Below are positions 19,517 through 26,811 of a stretch of 64,000 bases of DNA, in pieces; position 1 is the first letter of the stretch; each line of letters begins with the position of its first letter. The translations under genes and the position numbers were made by a program. Under the pieces are notes generated by a model. That model did not search any database and was not told the DNA's origin. It saw only the letters and a program-made list of their open reading frames with translations. Source of the stretch: Piscinibacter sp. (GTDB lineage Bacteria; Pseudomonadota; Gammaproteobacteria; Burkholderiales; Burkholderiaceae_C); contig JADJJI010000001.1 in the NCBI GenBank assembly GCA_016706565.1, positions 620,001 through 684,000 of the forward strand. The letters run 5' to 3'.

Positions 19517-21249
19517 GCCTCGCGCAGCGATTGCGCCACCTTGCCCGGCTTGGCGTCGGCGACGAGCTGCACCGGCGCACCCAGGCCCGCGTCGGCCGGC
19601 AGGGTGACCCGCAGTGTCAGCACACGCTGGTCACGGGCCACCAGCAGTTCGGCGGGCTCGCCCGGGGTCAGCACACGCTGTGCATCGTCGAGGCGGCGCA
19701 GCCGCCAGCCGGCGACGGCGAGGATCTCGTCGCCAGCGGCGATGCCGGCTGCTTCCGCCGCGCCGCCGCGCAGCACGTGGGTGGCCTTCACGCCGGTCAG
19801 CGCGCTCTCGTTGACGCGCAGGCCCACGCGCTGCGCGATCGTCGCCGGCTGGCTCTGCCACTCGATGCCGGCGCTGTAGAGCAGGCCTTGCAGCGGCAGT
19901 TCGACGGTGCCGTGCACCCACTCGGCCAGTTCGCGTTCATACGAACGGCCGCCACACTGCTGCAATGCCGCGGCGATGTCGGCCTCGCCGATCGGGCCGC
20001 CGTCGCTCGCCTTCCACAGCGTGCGCATCACCTCGTCGAGCGAGCTGCCGTCGCGGCGCAGCGTGAGGTCCAGCGCCAGCGCCACCAGCGAGCCCTTGGC
20101 GTAGTAGCTGATCGTCGCGTTCGGCGTGTTCTCGTCGCTGCGGTAGTACTTGACCCAGGCATCGAAGCTGGCCTGGGCGACGCTCTGCACCTGCCGCCCC
20201 GGCGTGGCGGCCACGCCGGTGATGGTGCGCGCCAGCAGCTTCAGGTAGCGCGGCGTGTCGATCAGGCCGCAGCGGCGCAGGAACAGGTCGTCGTAGTACG
20301 AGGTGAAGCCCTCGAAGAACCACAGCAGCCGCGTGTAGTTCTCCTGCGTGTAGTCGTAGCGCGCGAACTCCGCCGGGCGCAGCCGCTTCACGTTCCAGGT
20401 GTGGAAGTACTCGTGGCTGATCAGGCCGAGCAGGTCGGCGTAGTTGTCGCTCGTCTCGGCACGGCCACGCTGCGGCAGGTTGCGCCGCGCCGACAGCAGC
20501 GCCGTGCTGGCGCGGTGCTCCAGGCCGCCGTGGCCGTCTTCGGCGGTGTTGAGCAGGAACACGTAGCGGTCCATCGGCGCGCGGGCCTTCTTGCCGCTGC
20601 CGTGCCAGAAGGCGATCTGCGCCTCGCAGATCCGTTGCGCGTCGGCGAGCAGCCGCTCGCCGTCGAAGTCGGGCAGCGCGCCGGCGACGACAAACTGATG
20701 CGGCACGCCCTGCGCGTCGAAACTGCCGCGCCAGAAGCTGCCCAGCTCGAAGGGGTGGTCGACCAGCTCGTCGTAGTCGGCCGCCTCGTAGAGCCCGCGG
20801 CCGGCCGCGTCGACCTTGACCGCGCGCATCGCGGTGGCGACCTGCCAGCCACGCGGCAGCGTGCCGATCTGCAGGCGGTGCGCCTCGGCCTCGCGGCCTT
20901 CGACACGCAGACACAGGCCGGTGCCGTTGAAGAAACCTCGGTTCGCATCAAGGAAGGCGGCGCGCACCGAGGTGTCGAAGGCGTACACAAGCGCACTCAC
21001 CACCAGCTCGGCGCGGCCGCTGCAGCTCGCCACCCAGCTCGCCTTGTCGAGCTGCTGCAGCTCGACGGGCTCGCCGCCTTGGGTGGCGCGGACGTCCGAC
21101 AGATGCCGCGCGAACTCGCGCACCAGGTAGCTGCCGGGGATCCACACCGGCAGGCTCAGGCGCTGCTGCGCGGCCGGGTCCGGCACGCGCAGCGTGACGC
21201 GGAACAGGTGGGCGTGGACGTCTTCGGCGTCGATGCGGTAGGTGATCAT
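19501..21249 (-). CDS. M61 family metallopeptidase with C-terminal PDZ domain
   Basis: A 582-residue protein. The zinc site HEYFH is at residues 279-283 in SHEYFHTWNVKRLRP, and the third ligand is expected in FFEGFTSYYDD shortly after. Residues about 480-560 form a PDZ domain (VKATHVLRGGAAEAAGI). The family is named after glycyl aminopeptidase and is usually cytoplasmic; no signal peptide is seen here. It overlaps the DUF3108 gene, suggesting joint expression, although a shared role is not obvious. Confidence 0.9.
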   Translation of the reverse strand: MITYRIDAEDVHAHLFRVTLRVPDPAAQQRLSLPVWIPGSYLVREFARHLSDVRATQGGEPVELQQLDKASWVASCSGRAELVVSALVYAFDTSVRAAFLDANRGFFNGTGLCLRVEGREAEAHRLQIGTLPRGWQVATAMRAVKVDAAGRGLYEAADYDELVDHPFELGSFWRGSFDAQGVPHQFVVAGALPDFDGERLLADAQRICEAQIAFWHGSGKKARAPMDRYVFLLNTAEDGHGGLEHRASTALLSARRNLPQRGRAETSDNYADLLGLISHEYFHTWNVKRLRPAEFARYDYTQENYTRLLWFFEGFTSYYDDLFLRRCGLIDTPRYLKLLARTITGVAATPGRQVQSVAQASFDAWVKYYRSDENTPNATISYYAKGSLVALALDLTLRRDGSSLDEVMRTLWKASDGGPIGEADIAAALQQCGGRSYERELAEWVHGTVELPLQGLLYSAGIEWQSQPATIAQRVGLRVNESALTGVKATHVLRGGAAEAAGIAAGDEILAVAGWRLRRLDDAQRVLTPGEPAELLVARDQRVLTLRVTLPADAGLGAPVQLVADAKPGKVAQSLREAWLTR

Positions 21250-21261
21250 GGGCGTGGAGGT

Positions 21262-21696
21262 TCAGCTGCCCGCTGCGCCGATGAAGCAGCTCAGCGAGGC
21301 GACGGCGGTGAGACGGAAGCGCAGCGTCAGCCAGGCGGCCGCGCCCTGCGCCGGGTAGACGCGGCGGTCGACGAGGTAGCAAGCAACGAGCATGGCACCG
21401 AGCACGATCAGCCCGGCATAGGGCGGCATCACCACCGCCACCCAGGCCACCAGCGAGGGCACCACGCCCCAGCCGGCCAGCGAGCCCGGCGCGTCGGCCT
21501 GGCGCATCGCGAAACCCCAGTGGATGCCGCCGAGGAACGAGACGATCACCGCGGCATAGGCCGACAGCGCGGCCGTCACGTAGGGGTGCGCATCGGGGCG
21601 CACCAGCCAGACGAGGGCGGCGCCGAGCACGAAGGGCAGCAGGCCCGCATGGCCCAGGCGCAGCGCGGCGGCGGTGGGCAAGGTGGCTGACGGCAC
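21262..21696 (-). CDS. DUF3429 family membrane protein
   Basis: A small membrane protein of about 144 residues with four or five hydrophobic segments, including VIVSFLGGIHWGFAM, the conserved core of DUF3429. GTG at 21696 is chosen because it starts just ahead of the family-like N-terminus. An in-frame ATG at 21813 would add 39 low-complexity residues and run close to the bd-oxidase promoter elements. The function is unknown. Confidence 0.7.
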   Translation of the reverse strand: MPSATLPTAAALRLGHAGLLPFVLGAALVWLVRPDAHPYVTAALSAYAAVIVSFLGGIHWGFAMRQADAPGSLAGWGVVPSLVAWVAVVMPPYAGLIVLGAMLVACYLVDRRVYPAQGAAAWLTLRFRLTAVASLSCFIGAAGS

Positions 21697-21821
21697 GGGA
21701 TTCAAGCGCGGCTCCGGATCGAAACGGGCGCCATTGTCGCCGCAGGGCCGGCACCGGCGCAGCGGCGGGGCCACCGGGCCCAGGCCGTTTGCCCCTGCGC
21801 TCGACAGCGGCATTCCAGAGT

Positions 21822-21839
21822 TTTCAGTATTTCCTGAAA
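21822..21839. promoter_or_regulatory. Palindromic candidate operator upstream of the GbsR-type gene
   Basis: A perfect inverted repeat, TTTCAG-N6-CTGAAA, stands 52 bases before the regulator start. Its size and symmetry suit a dimeric winged-helix MarR/GbsR protein, so autoregulation and control of the oxidase genes is a reasonable guess. There is no experimental support here. Confidence 0.5.
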
Positions 21840-21853
21840 GTTCTTGTAGAGTC

Positions 21854-21867
21854 TTGACTCCGATCAA
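21854..21867. promoter_or_regulatory. FNR/ANR-like box upstream of the regulator and bd oxidase operon
   Basis: TTGAC-TCCG-ATCAA matches 9 of the 10 defined positions of the FNR consensus (TTGAT-N4-ATCAA). It is centred about 31 bases before the regulator start. At that place it would most likely lie over or just after the promoter, a repressing position. Confidence 0.6.
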
Positions 21868-21891
21868 TGCCGGCGCGACGCTGTTCCCACC

Positions 21892-22452
21892 ATGAATGCA
21901 CTGTCTCCCCTGGTCCGCAGTTTCGTCGGCCACTTCGGTGAAATGGGCAGCCGCTGGGGCATCAACCGCACGGTCGGGCAGATCTACGCGCTGATCTTCG
22001 TCTCGCCGGTGGCGTTGAACGCCGACGAGATTGCCGAGCAGCTGGAGTTCTCGCGCTCCAACGTCAGCATGGGTCTCAAGGAACTGCAGGCCTGGCGTCT
22101 GGTGAACCTGCGCCACCTGCCCGGCGACCGGCGCGAATACTTCGACGCGCCCGCCGAGGCCTGGGAGATCTTCCGCACGCTCGCCGAAGAGCGCCGCCGG
22201 CGCGAGATCGAGCCCACGCTGTCGATGCTGCGCAATGCCCTGCTCGAAGCCCCTTCCAGCGACGCCGACCGCGTCGCGCTCGAACGCATGCGCGGCATGC
22301 ACGACCTGATCGAGCTGATGACGACCTGGTTCGACGACGTGCAGCGCATGGACCAGCAGACGCTGGCCAAGCTGATGAAGATGGGCTCCAAGGTCCAGCG
22401 CCTGCTGGAGTTCACCGACAAGGTCAAGGTCGTCTCCGGCGGCAAACGATAG
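21892..22452 (+). CDS. GbsR/MarR-family transcriptional regulator
   Basis: A 186-residue winged-helix protein: TVGQIYALIFVSPVALNADEIAEQL, then LEFSRSNVSMGLKELQAWRLV (recognition helix) and LRHLPGDRREYF (wing). A long helical C-terminus follows, probably for dimerisation. This pattern is that of GbsR-type regulators. It is immediately upstream of the cydA-like gene (11 bases) and so probably regulates it; whether as repressor or activator cannot be told. The palindrome and FNR-like box above are in its promoter. Confidence 0.85.
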   Translation: MNALSPLVRSFVGHFGEMGSRWGINRTVGQIYALIFVSPVALNADEIAEQLEFSRSNVSMGLKELQAWRLVNLRHLPGDRREYFDAPAEAWEIFRTLAEERRRREIEPTLSMLRNALLEAPSSDADRVALERMRGMHDLIELMTTWFDDVQRMDQQTLAKLMKMGSKVQRLLEFTDKVKVVSGGKR

Positions 22453-22463
22453 GAGCTCCCACG

Positions 22464-23837
22464 ATGGACGCCCTCATCCTGGCGCGAATGCAGTTCGCGG
22501 CCAACATCACCTTCCACATCCTGTTCCCGACCATCAGCATCGCGCTGGCCTGGCTGCTGCTGTTCTTCCGCTGGCGCTACCTGCGCGCCGGCGAGGCCGC
22601 GGCGAAACATGCGTGGCTGGGCGCCTACCGCTTCTGGACCAAGGTGTTCGCGCTGAGCTTCGCGCTGGGCGTGGTCAGCGGCATCACGATGAGCTTCCAG
22701 TTCGGCACCAACTGGCCGGGCTTCATGGAGCGCGTGGGCAACGTCGCCGGGCCGCTGCTGGGCTACGAGGTGCTGACCGCCTTCTTCCTCGAGGCCGGCT
22801 TCCTGGGCGTGATGCTGTTCGGCCACGGCAGGGTCAGCGAGCGGGTGCACCTGATGGCCACCTTCTTCGTCGCGCTGGGCACCACGCTGAGCGCCTTCTG
22901 GATCCTGGCGCTGAACTCCTGGATGCAGACACCCGCGGGGCACGAGATCATCAACGGCGAGTTCCACGTGAAGAGCTGGCTCGAGGTGATCTTCAACCCC
23001 TCGTTCCCCTACCGCTTCACGCACATGCTGCTCGCCTCGGCGCTGACCTGCGCCTTCCTGATGGCCGGCCTGTCGGCCTGGCAGCTGCTCAAGGGCGGCG
23101 GGCAGAGCGCGGCACCGCGCGTGCTGCGCGTGGCGCTCACGCTCGCTGCACTGTTGATCCCGCTGCAGATCTTCGTCGGCGACGAGCATGGCCTGAACAC
23201 GCTGAAGCACCAGCCGCAAAAGATCGCCGCGATGGAAGGCGTGTGGGAAACCGAACGCGGTGCGCCGCTGCTGCTGTTCGCCATTCCGGACGAGACAACG
23301 CGCAGCAACCGCGCCGAGATCGCCATCCCGAACCTGGCCAGCCTGATCCTCACCCACGACGCGCAGGGCGAGATCCGCGGCCTCAACGAATTCCGCGGTG
23401 CGCACCCGCCGGTGCTGCCGCTGTTCTTCGCCTTCCGCATCATGGTCGGCGTCGGCGTGCTGATGCTGGCCACCAGTTGGATCGGCTGGTGGCTCTATCG
23501 CCGCAGCGGCTGGCGGCCCGAGCGGCTTCCGCGCGCACTGCTGTGGGTGCTCGCCGGCATGACCTTCTCCGGCTGGGTGGCCACGGTGGCCGGCTGGTAC
23601 GTCACGGAGATCGGTCGCCAGCCCTTCATCGTGTACGGCCTGCTGCGCACCGCCGACGTCGCGTCCACCGTGCCGGCGCCGATGATCGCGCTCACGCTGG
23701 CGCTCTACGTGACTGTGTACCTGGCGCTGATCGTCGCCTACATCGGCGTGCTCAAGTACATGGCCGAGAAGCCGGATGCCCCCGATGCGCCCGAGCCCGG
23801 CGCCGTGTCAGCGCTGCCCGCCAGAGGTGCCGCATGA
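22464..23837 (+). CDS. cydA: Cyanide-insensitive bd-type ubiquinol oxidase subunit I (CioA/CydA)
   Basis: A 457-residue membrane protein with about nine helices. QFAANITFHILFPT carries the His ligand of the distal haem near residue 20, and GDEHGLNTLKHQPQKIAAMEG is the quinol-site Q-loop. The loop after it is short, as in CIO-type oxidases and unlike the long Q-loop of E. coli CydA. The oxidase reduces O2 with ubiquinol at high affinity without pumping protons. Its stop overlaps the cydB start (ATGA). No cydX-type small subunit is obvious after cydB. Confidence 0.94.
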   Translation: MDALILARMQFAANITFHILFPTISIALAWLLLFFRWRYLRAGEAAAKHAWLGAYRFWTKVFALSFALGVVSGITMSFQFGTNWPGFMERVGNVAGPLLGYEVLTAFFLEAGFLGVMLFGHGRVSERVHLMATFFVALGTTLSAFWILALNSWMQTPAGHEIINGEFHVKSWLEVIFNPSFPYRFTHMLLASALTCAFLMAGLSAWQLLKGGGQSAAPRVLRVALTLAALLIPLQIFVGDEHGLNTLKHQPQKIAAMEGVWETERGAPLLLFAIPDETTRSNRAEIAIPNLASLILTHDAQGEIRGLNEFRGAHPPVLPLFFAFRIMVGVGVLMLATSWIGWWLYRRSGWRPERLPRALLWVLAGMTFSGWVATVAGWYVTEIGRQPFIVYGLLRTADVASTVPAPMIALTLALYVTVYLALIVAYIGVLKYMAEKPDAPDAPEPGAVSALPARGAA

Positions 23838-24838
23838 ACACGATGAGCTTCGACGAGGCACTGCCCGTCGTCTTCATGGCGCTGATGGGCCTGTCGATGC
23901 TGATCTACGTCGTCAGCGACGGCTACGACCTCGGCGTCGGCATGCTGATGCACCGCGCCAGCGAGGCCGAGAAGGACGTGATGATCGCTTCCATCGGCCC
24001 CTTCTGGGACGCCAACGAGACCTGGCTGGTGCTCGGCGTGGGCATCCTGCTGGTGGCCTTCCCGAAGGCGCACGGCCTGGTGCTGACCCAGCTGTACCTG
24101 CCGGTCACGCTGATGCTGGTAGGGCTGATCCTGCGCGGCGTGGCATTCGACTTCCGCGTCAAGGCCAGCGCCTCGCACAAGCCGACCTGGGACCGCCTGT
24201 TCTTCGCCGGCTCCACGCTGGCCGCGGTGTCGCAGGGCTGGATGCTCGGGCGCTACGTCAGCGGCTTCGGCGAGGGCTGGAACTACCCGCTGTTCGCCGC
24301 CGCCATCGCTGCCGCGCTGCCGATGGCTTACGTGCTGCTCGGTGCCACCTGGCTGGTCATGAAGACCGAGGGCGAACTGCAGGAGCGCGCGGTGCGCTGG
24401 GCCAAGATCGCCTGGGCGCCGATGGTCGGCGGCCTGCTGCTGATCTCGATGGCCACGCCCTGGATCAGCGAGACGGTGCGCGCACGCTGGTTCGTGCTGC
24501 CCGAAGTGATCGCGCTGTCGGCCATCCCGCTGATGACCGGCGTGCTGCTGCTGGCGGTGCGCGGCCTGCTCAACTCGCGCGTGGTGCGCGGGCCGGCCTC
24601 GTGGCTGCCCTTCGTGCTGCTGATCGCCGTGTTCGTGCTCGGCTTCCTCGGGCTCGCCTACAGCATCTATCCCTACGTGGTGATCGATCGCCTGACGATC
24701 TGGCAGGCGGCCAGCAGCCCGGCCTCGCTGAAGTTCATCCTGTTCGGCGTGTGCATCTCGGTGCCGGCCATCGCGGCCTACACGGTGTTCTCGTACCGCG
24801 TGTTCCGCGGCAAGACCGGCGAACTGCGCTACGCCTGA
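23834..24838 (+). CDS. cydB: bd-type ubiquinol oxidase subunit II (CioB/CydB)
   Basis: A 334-residue polytopic protein with the family opening VVSDGYDLGVGML and ASIGPFWDANETWLVLGVGILLVAFP. It pairs with subunit I to form the bd oxidase heterodimer. The ATG at 23834 overlaps the cydA stop. The length matches CioB rather than the longer E. coli CydB. Confidence 0.94.
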   Translation: MNTMSFDEALPVVFMALMGLSMLIYVVSDGYDLGVGMLMHRASEAEKDVMIASIGPFWDANETWLVLGVGILLVAFPKAHGLVLTQLYLPVTLMLVGLILRGVAFDFRVKASASHKPTWDRLFFAGSTLAAVSQGWMLGRYVSGFGEGWNYPLFAAAIAAALPMAYVLLGATWLVMKTEGELQERAVRWAKIAWAPMVGGLLLISMATPWISETVRARWFVLPEVIALSAIPLMTGVLLLAVRGLLNSRVVRGPASWLPFVLLIAVFVLGFLGLAYSIYPYVVIDRLTIWQAASSPASLKFILFGVCISVPAIAAYTVFSYRVFRGKTGELRYA

Positions 24839-24851
24839 GGCGGCGTGGCGC

Positions 24852-25571
24852 TCAAGGCCGGGCGCTGCGGCTGGCGACGAGCTGCTTCTCGATCTGCTCG
24901 GCGTTCATCGCGCCGGGCACGCGCTTGCCGTCCTCGAACACGATCGCCGGCGTGCCGTTGATCTTGTACTTGCGGCCCATCTCGGCGGTGCGGTTGAGCG
25001 CGCCGAGATCGCACTGGCCCATGACCTTCGGCGGCGTGACGCCGTCGAGCATCCAGTCGCGCCAGGCCTTGGTGTTGTCCTTGGCGCACCAGATGTTCTT
25101 CGACTTCTCCGGCGAATCGCCACCGAGGATGGGGTAGAGGAAGGTATAGACGGTGACGTCCTTGACGTTGTTCAGGTCACGCTCGAAGCGCTTGCAGTAG
25201 CCGCAGTTCGGGTCGGCGAAGACCACCAGCTTGCGCTCTCCCGTACCTTGCTTCCAGACGATGGCGTCCTTCAGCGGCAGCTTGCTCACGTCGATCTGCG
25301 TGAGCTTGTCGACGCGCGCCTGCGTGAGGTTGACACGCGTGCGCGTGTCGATGATGTGTCCCTCGATCACGTGGTTGCCCTGCTCGTCGGTGTAGAAGAC
25401 CTCGGTGCCGATGCGGAACTCGTACAGGCCCGGGATCGGCGTCTTCGTGATCTCGTCGATCTTCGGGAAGTCGGGCAGCCGCTCGCTCAGGTTCTTGCGG
25501 ATGACCGCCTCCTGAGCCAGGGCGGGCAGCGCCAGCGCGGCGGCGAGTGCGAACGGAACGAAGCGGATCAT
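24852..25571 (-). CDS. dsbC: Periplasmic disulfide isomerase DsbC
   Basis: A 239-residue protein with a signal peptide (FALAAALALPALAQ, cleavage near residue 20), an N-terminal dimerisation domain (RLPDFPKIDEITKTPIPGLYE), and a thioredoxin fold with CGYC at residues 123-126 in DPNCGYCKRFE. A structural second Cys pair (IWCAKD and MGQCDLG) is present, as in DsbC. It corrects wrong disulfides in the periplasm. The next gene on the same strand ends 10 bases upstream, so the two probably share an operon. Confidence 0.93.
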   Translation of the reverse strand: MIRFVPFALAAALALPALAQEAVIRKNLSERLPDFPKIDEITKTPIPGLYEFRIGTEVFYTDEQGNHVIEGHIIDTRTRVNLTQARVDKLTQIDVSKLPLKDAIVWKQGTGERKLVVFADPNCGYCKRFERDLNNVKDVTVYTFLYPILGGDSPEKSKNIWCAKDNTKAWRDWMLDGVTPPKVMGQCDLGALNRTAEMGRKYKINGTPAIVFEDGKRVPGAMNAEQIEKQLVASRSARP

Positions 25572-25580
25572 GAGGGGCCT

Positions 25581-26702
25581 TCAGGCGTCGAGCGCGCGGG
25601 CAGTCAGCCAGCGCTTGAGAGGGGTGAGCTGGTTGACCAGACTCAGCCCGCGGTTGCGAAGTTCCCGCACGGCGGGCGCCGGCTGTGCGAAAAGCTGCAG
25701 CAGGCCGTCGGTGACCTGCGCCATTGCCCAGGTGGGCAGGGTGCGTTCGCGCGCATAGCGGCGCAGCAGCCGCTCGTCGCCCAGCGGCCGCCACGGCTCG
25801 CGCGCGGCGATCACGCGGGTCAGCGCGATCACGTCGGCCAGGCCCAGGTTCAGGCCCTGGCCCGCCAGCGGGTGCACCACATGGGCAGCGTCGCCGAGCA
25901 GCACCCAGCCGGGGCCGCTCCAGGCGCTGGCTTCGGCGATCGCCAGGGGCCATTCGGCGCGCGGCGATGCCAGCGTCAGCTCGCCGGCTTCGCCGCGAGT
26001 GGCTTCCATCAGGGCCGACACGAAGGCGGTGTCGTCCAGCGCCATCAACTCGCGGCATCGCTCGCGCGGCATCGACCAGACCAGCGCATACGAACAGCTC
26101 GGCTGCGGCGAATCGAAGGGCAGCAGCGCCAGCACGTCGGGCGAGCGGAACCATTGCCGTGCCGTGCCCCCGTGCGGCCGTGCGGCCACCAGACGCGCAG
26201 CGATGGCACTGTGGCCGTAGTCGTGGCGCTCGAAACCCACGCCCAGGCGGGCGCGGCTGGCCGATCCCTTGCCCTCGCATAGCGCGGTCAGATCGGCCCC
26301 CACGCGCTCGGCCGCGGCAGGCGCCAGCGCATGGATGTGCGGCGAGAAGCGCACCGCCGCGCCCAGCTCGCGCTCGAGCACCGGCGCATCGACGATCCAG
26401 GCCAGCTCGCCGACCTTCTGCTCCCAGGCAGAGAAGTCGATCGCCGCGCCCTCAGCATCGCCCTGCACGTGCATGTCGTAGACCGGCGTGGCGGCCTGCG
26501 CGGGCAGCGAATCCCACACCTTCAGGCTGCGCAGCAGCGCCACCGAGGCGGCGTTGAGCGCGTAGGCGCGCACGTCAGGCGTGCCTGCGGGGCGCGGCGG
26601 CTCCGCGCACAGGCCCACCTGCAGCCCGAGCCGCGCCAACGACAGCGCCAGGCTCTGCCCGACGATGCCCGCCCCGCGCACCAGCACATCCACGTGTTTC
26701 AT
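25581..26702 (-). CDS. UbiH/UbiF/COQ6-family FAD-dependent monooxygenase
   Basis: A 373-residue flavoprotein. The Rossmann motif VRGAGIVGQSLALSLARLG starts at residue 7, and the FAD GD motif is LLGDAAHVVHPLAGQGLNLGL near residue 278. It probably hydroxylates the ubiquinone ring, but which position cannot be told within this family. The central DG-type motif reads CEGKGS instead of the usual ADG. ATG at 26702 begins the conserved fold. It precedes dsbC on the same strand. Confidence 0.85.
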   Translation of the reverse strand: MKHVDVLVRGAGIVGQSLALSLARLGLQVGLCAEPPRPAGTPDVRAYALNAASVALLRSLKVWDSLPAQAATPVYDMHVQGDAEGAAIDFSAWEQKVGELAWIVDAPVLERELGAAVRFSPHIHALAPAAAERVGADLTALCEGKGSASRARLGVGFERHDYGHSAIAARLVAARPHGGTARQWFRSPDVLALLPFDSPQPSCSYALVWSMPRERCRELMALDDTAFVSALMEATRGEAGELTLASPRAEWPLAIAEASAWSGPGWVLLGDAAHVVHPLAGQGLNLGLADVIALTRVIAAREPWRPLGDERLLRRYARERTLPTWAMAQVTDGLLQLFAQPAPAVRELRNRGLSLVNQLTPLKRWLTARALDA

Positions 26703-26811
26703 CGCCTTGCATTGTAGGCAGCCGGGCCCGGCACCGTGCTGTGCAGGGGGTGCACAATCCCGGCTCCCGATCGGCTCCATGCGGGCGCCGCTGCGGCCCG
26801 CTCCCCTGTCC

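Noticed and set aside
25581-26702. CEGKGS in place of the usual DG motif in the UbiH-type monooxygenase as a sign of lost activity
   Set aside because: The FAD motifs are intact, and as far as I recall similar variants occur in intact Burkholderiales homologues; not enough to claim inactivation.
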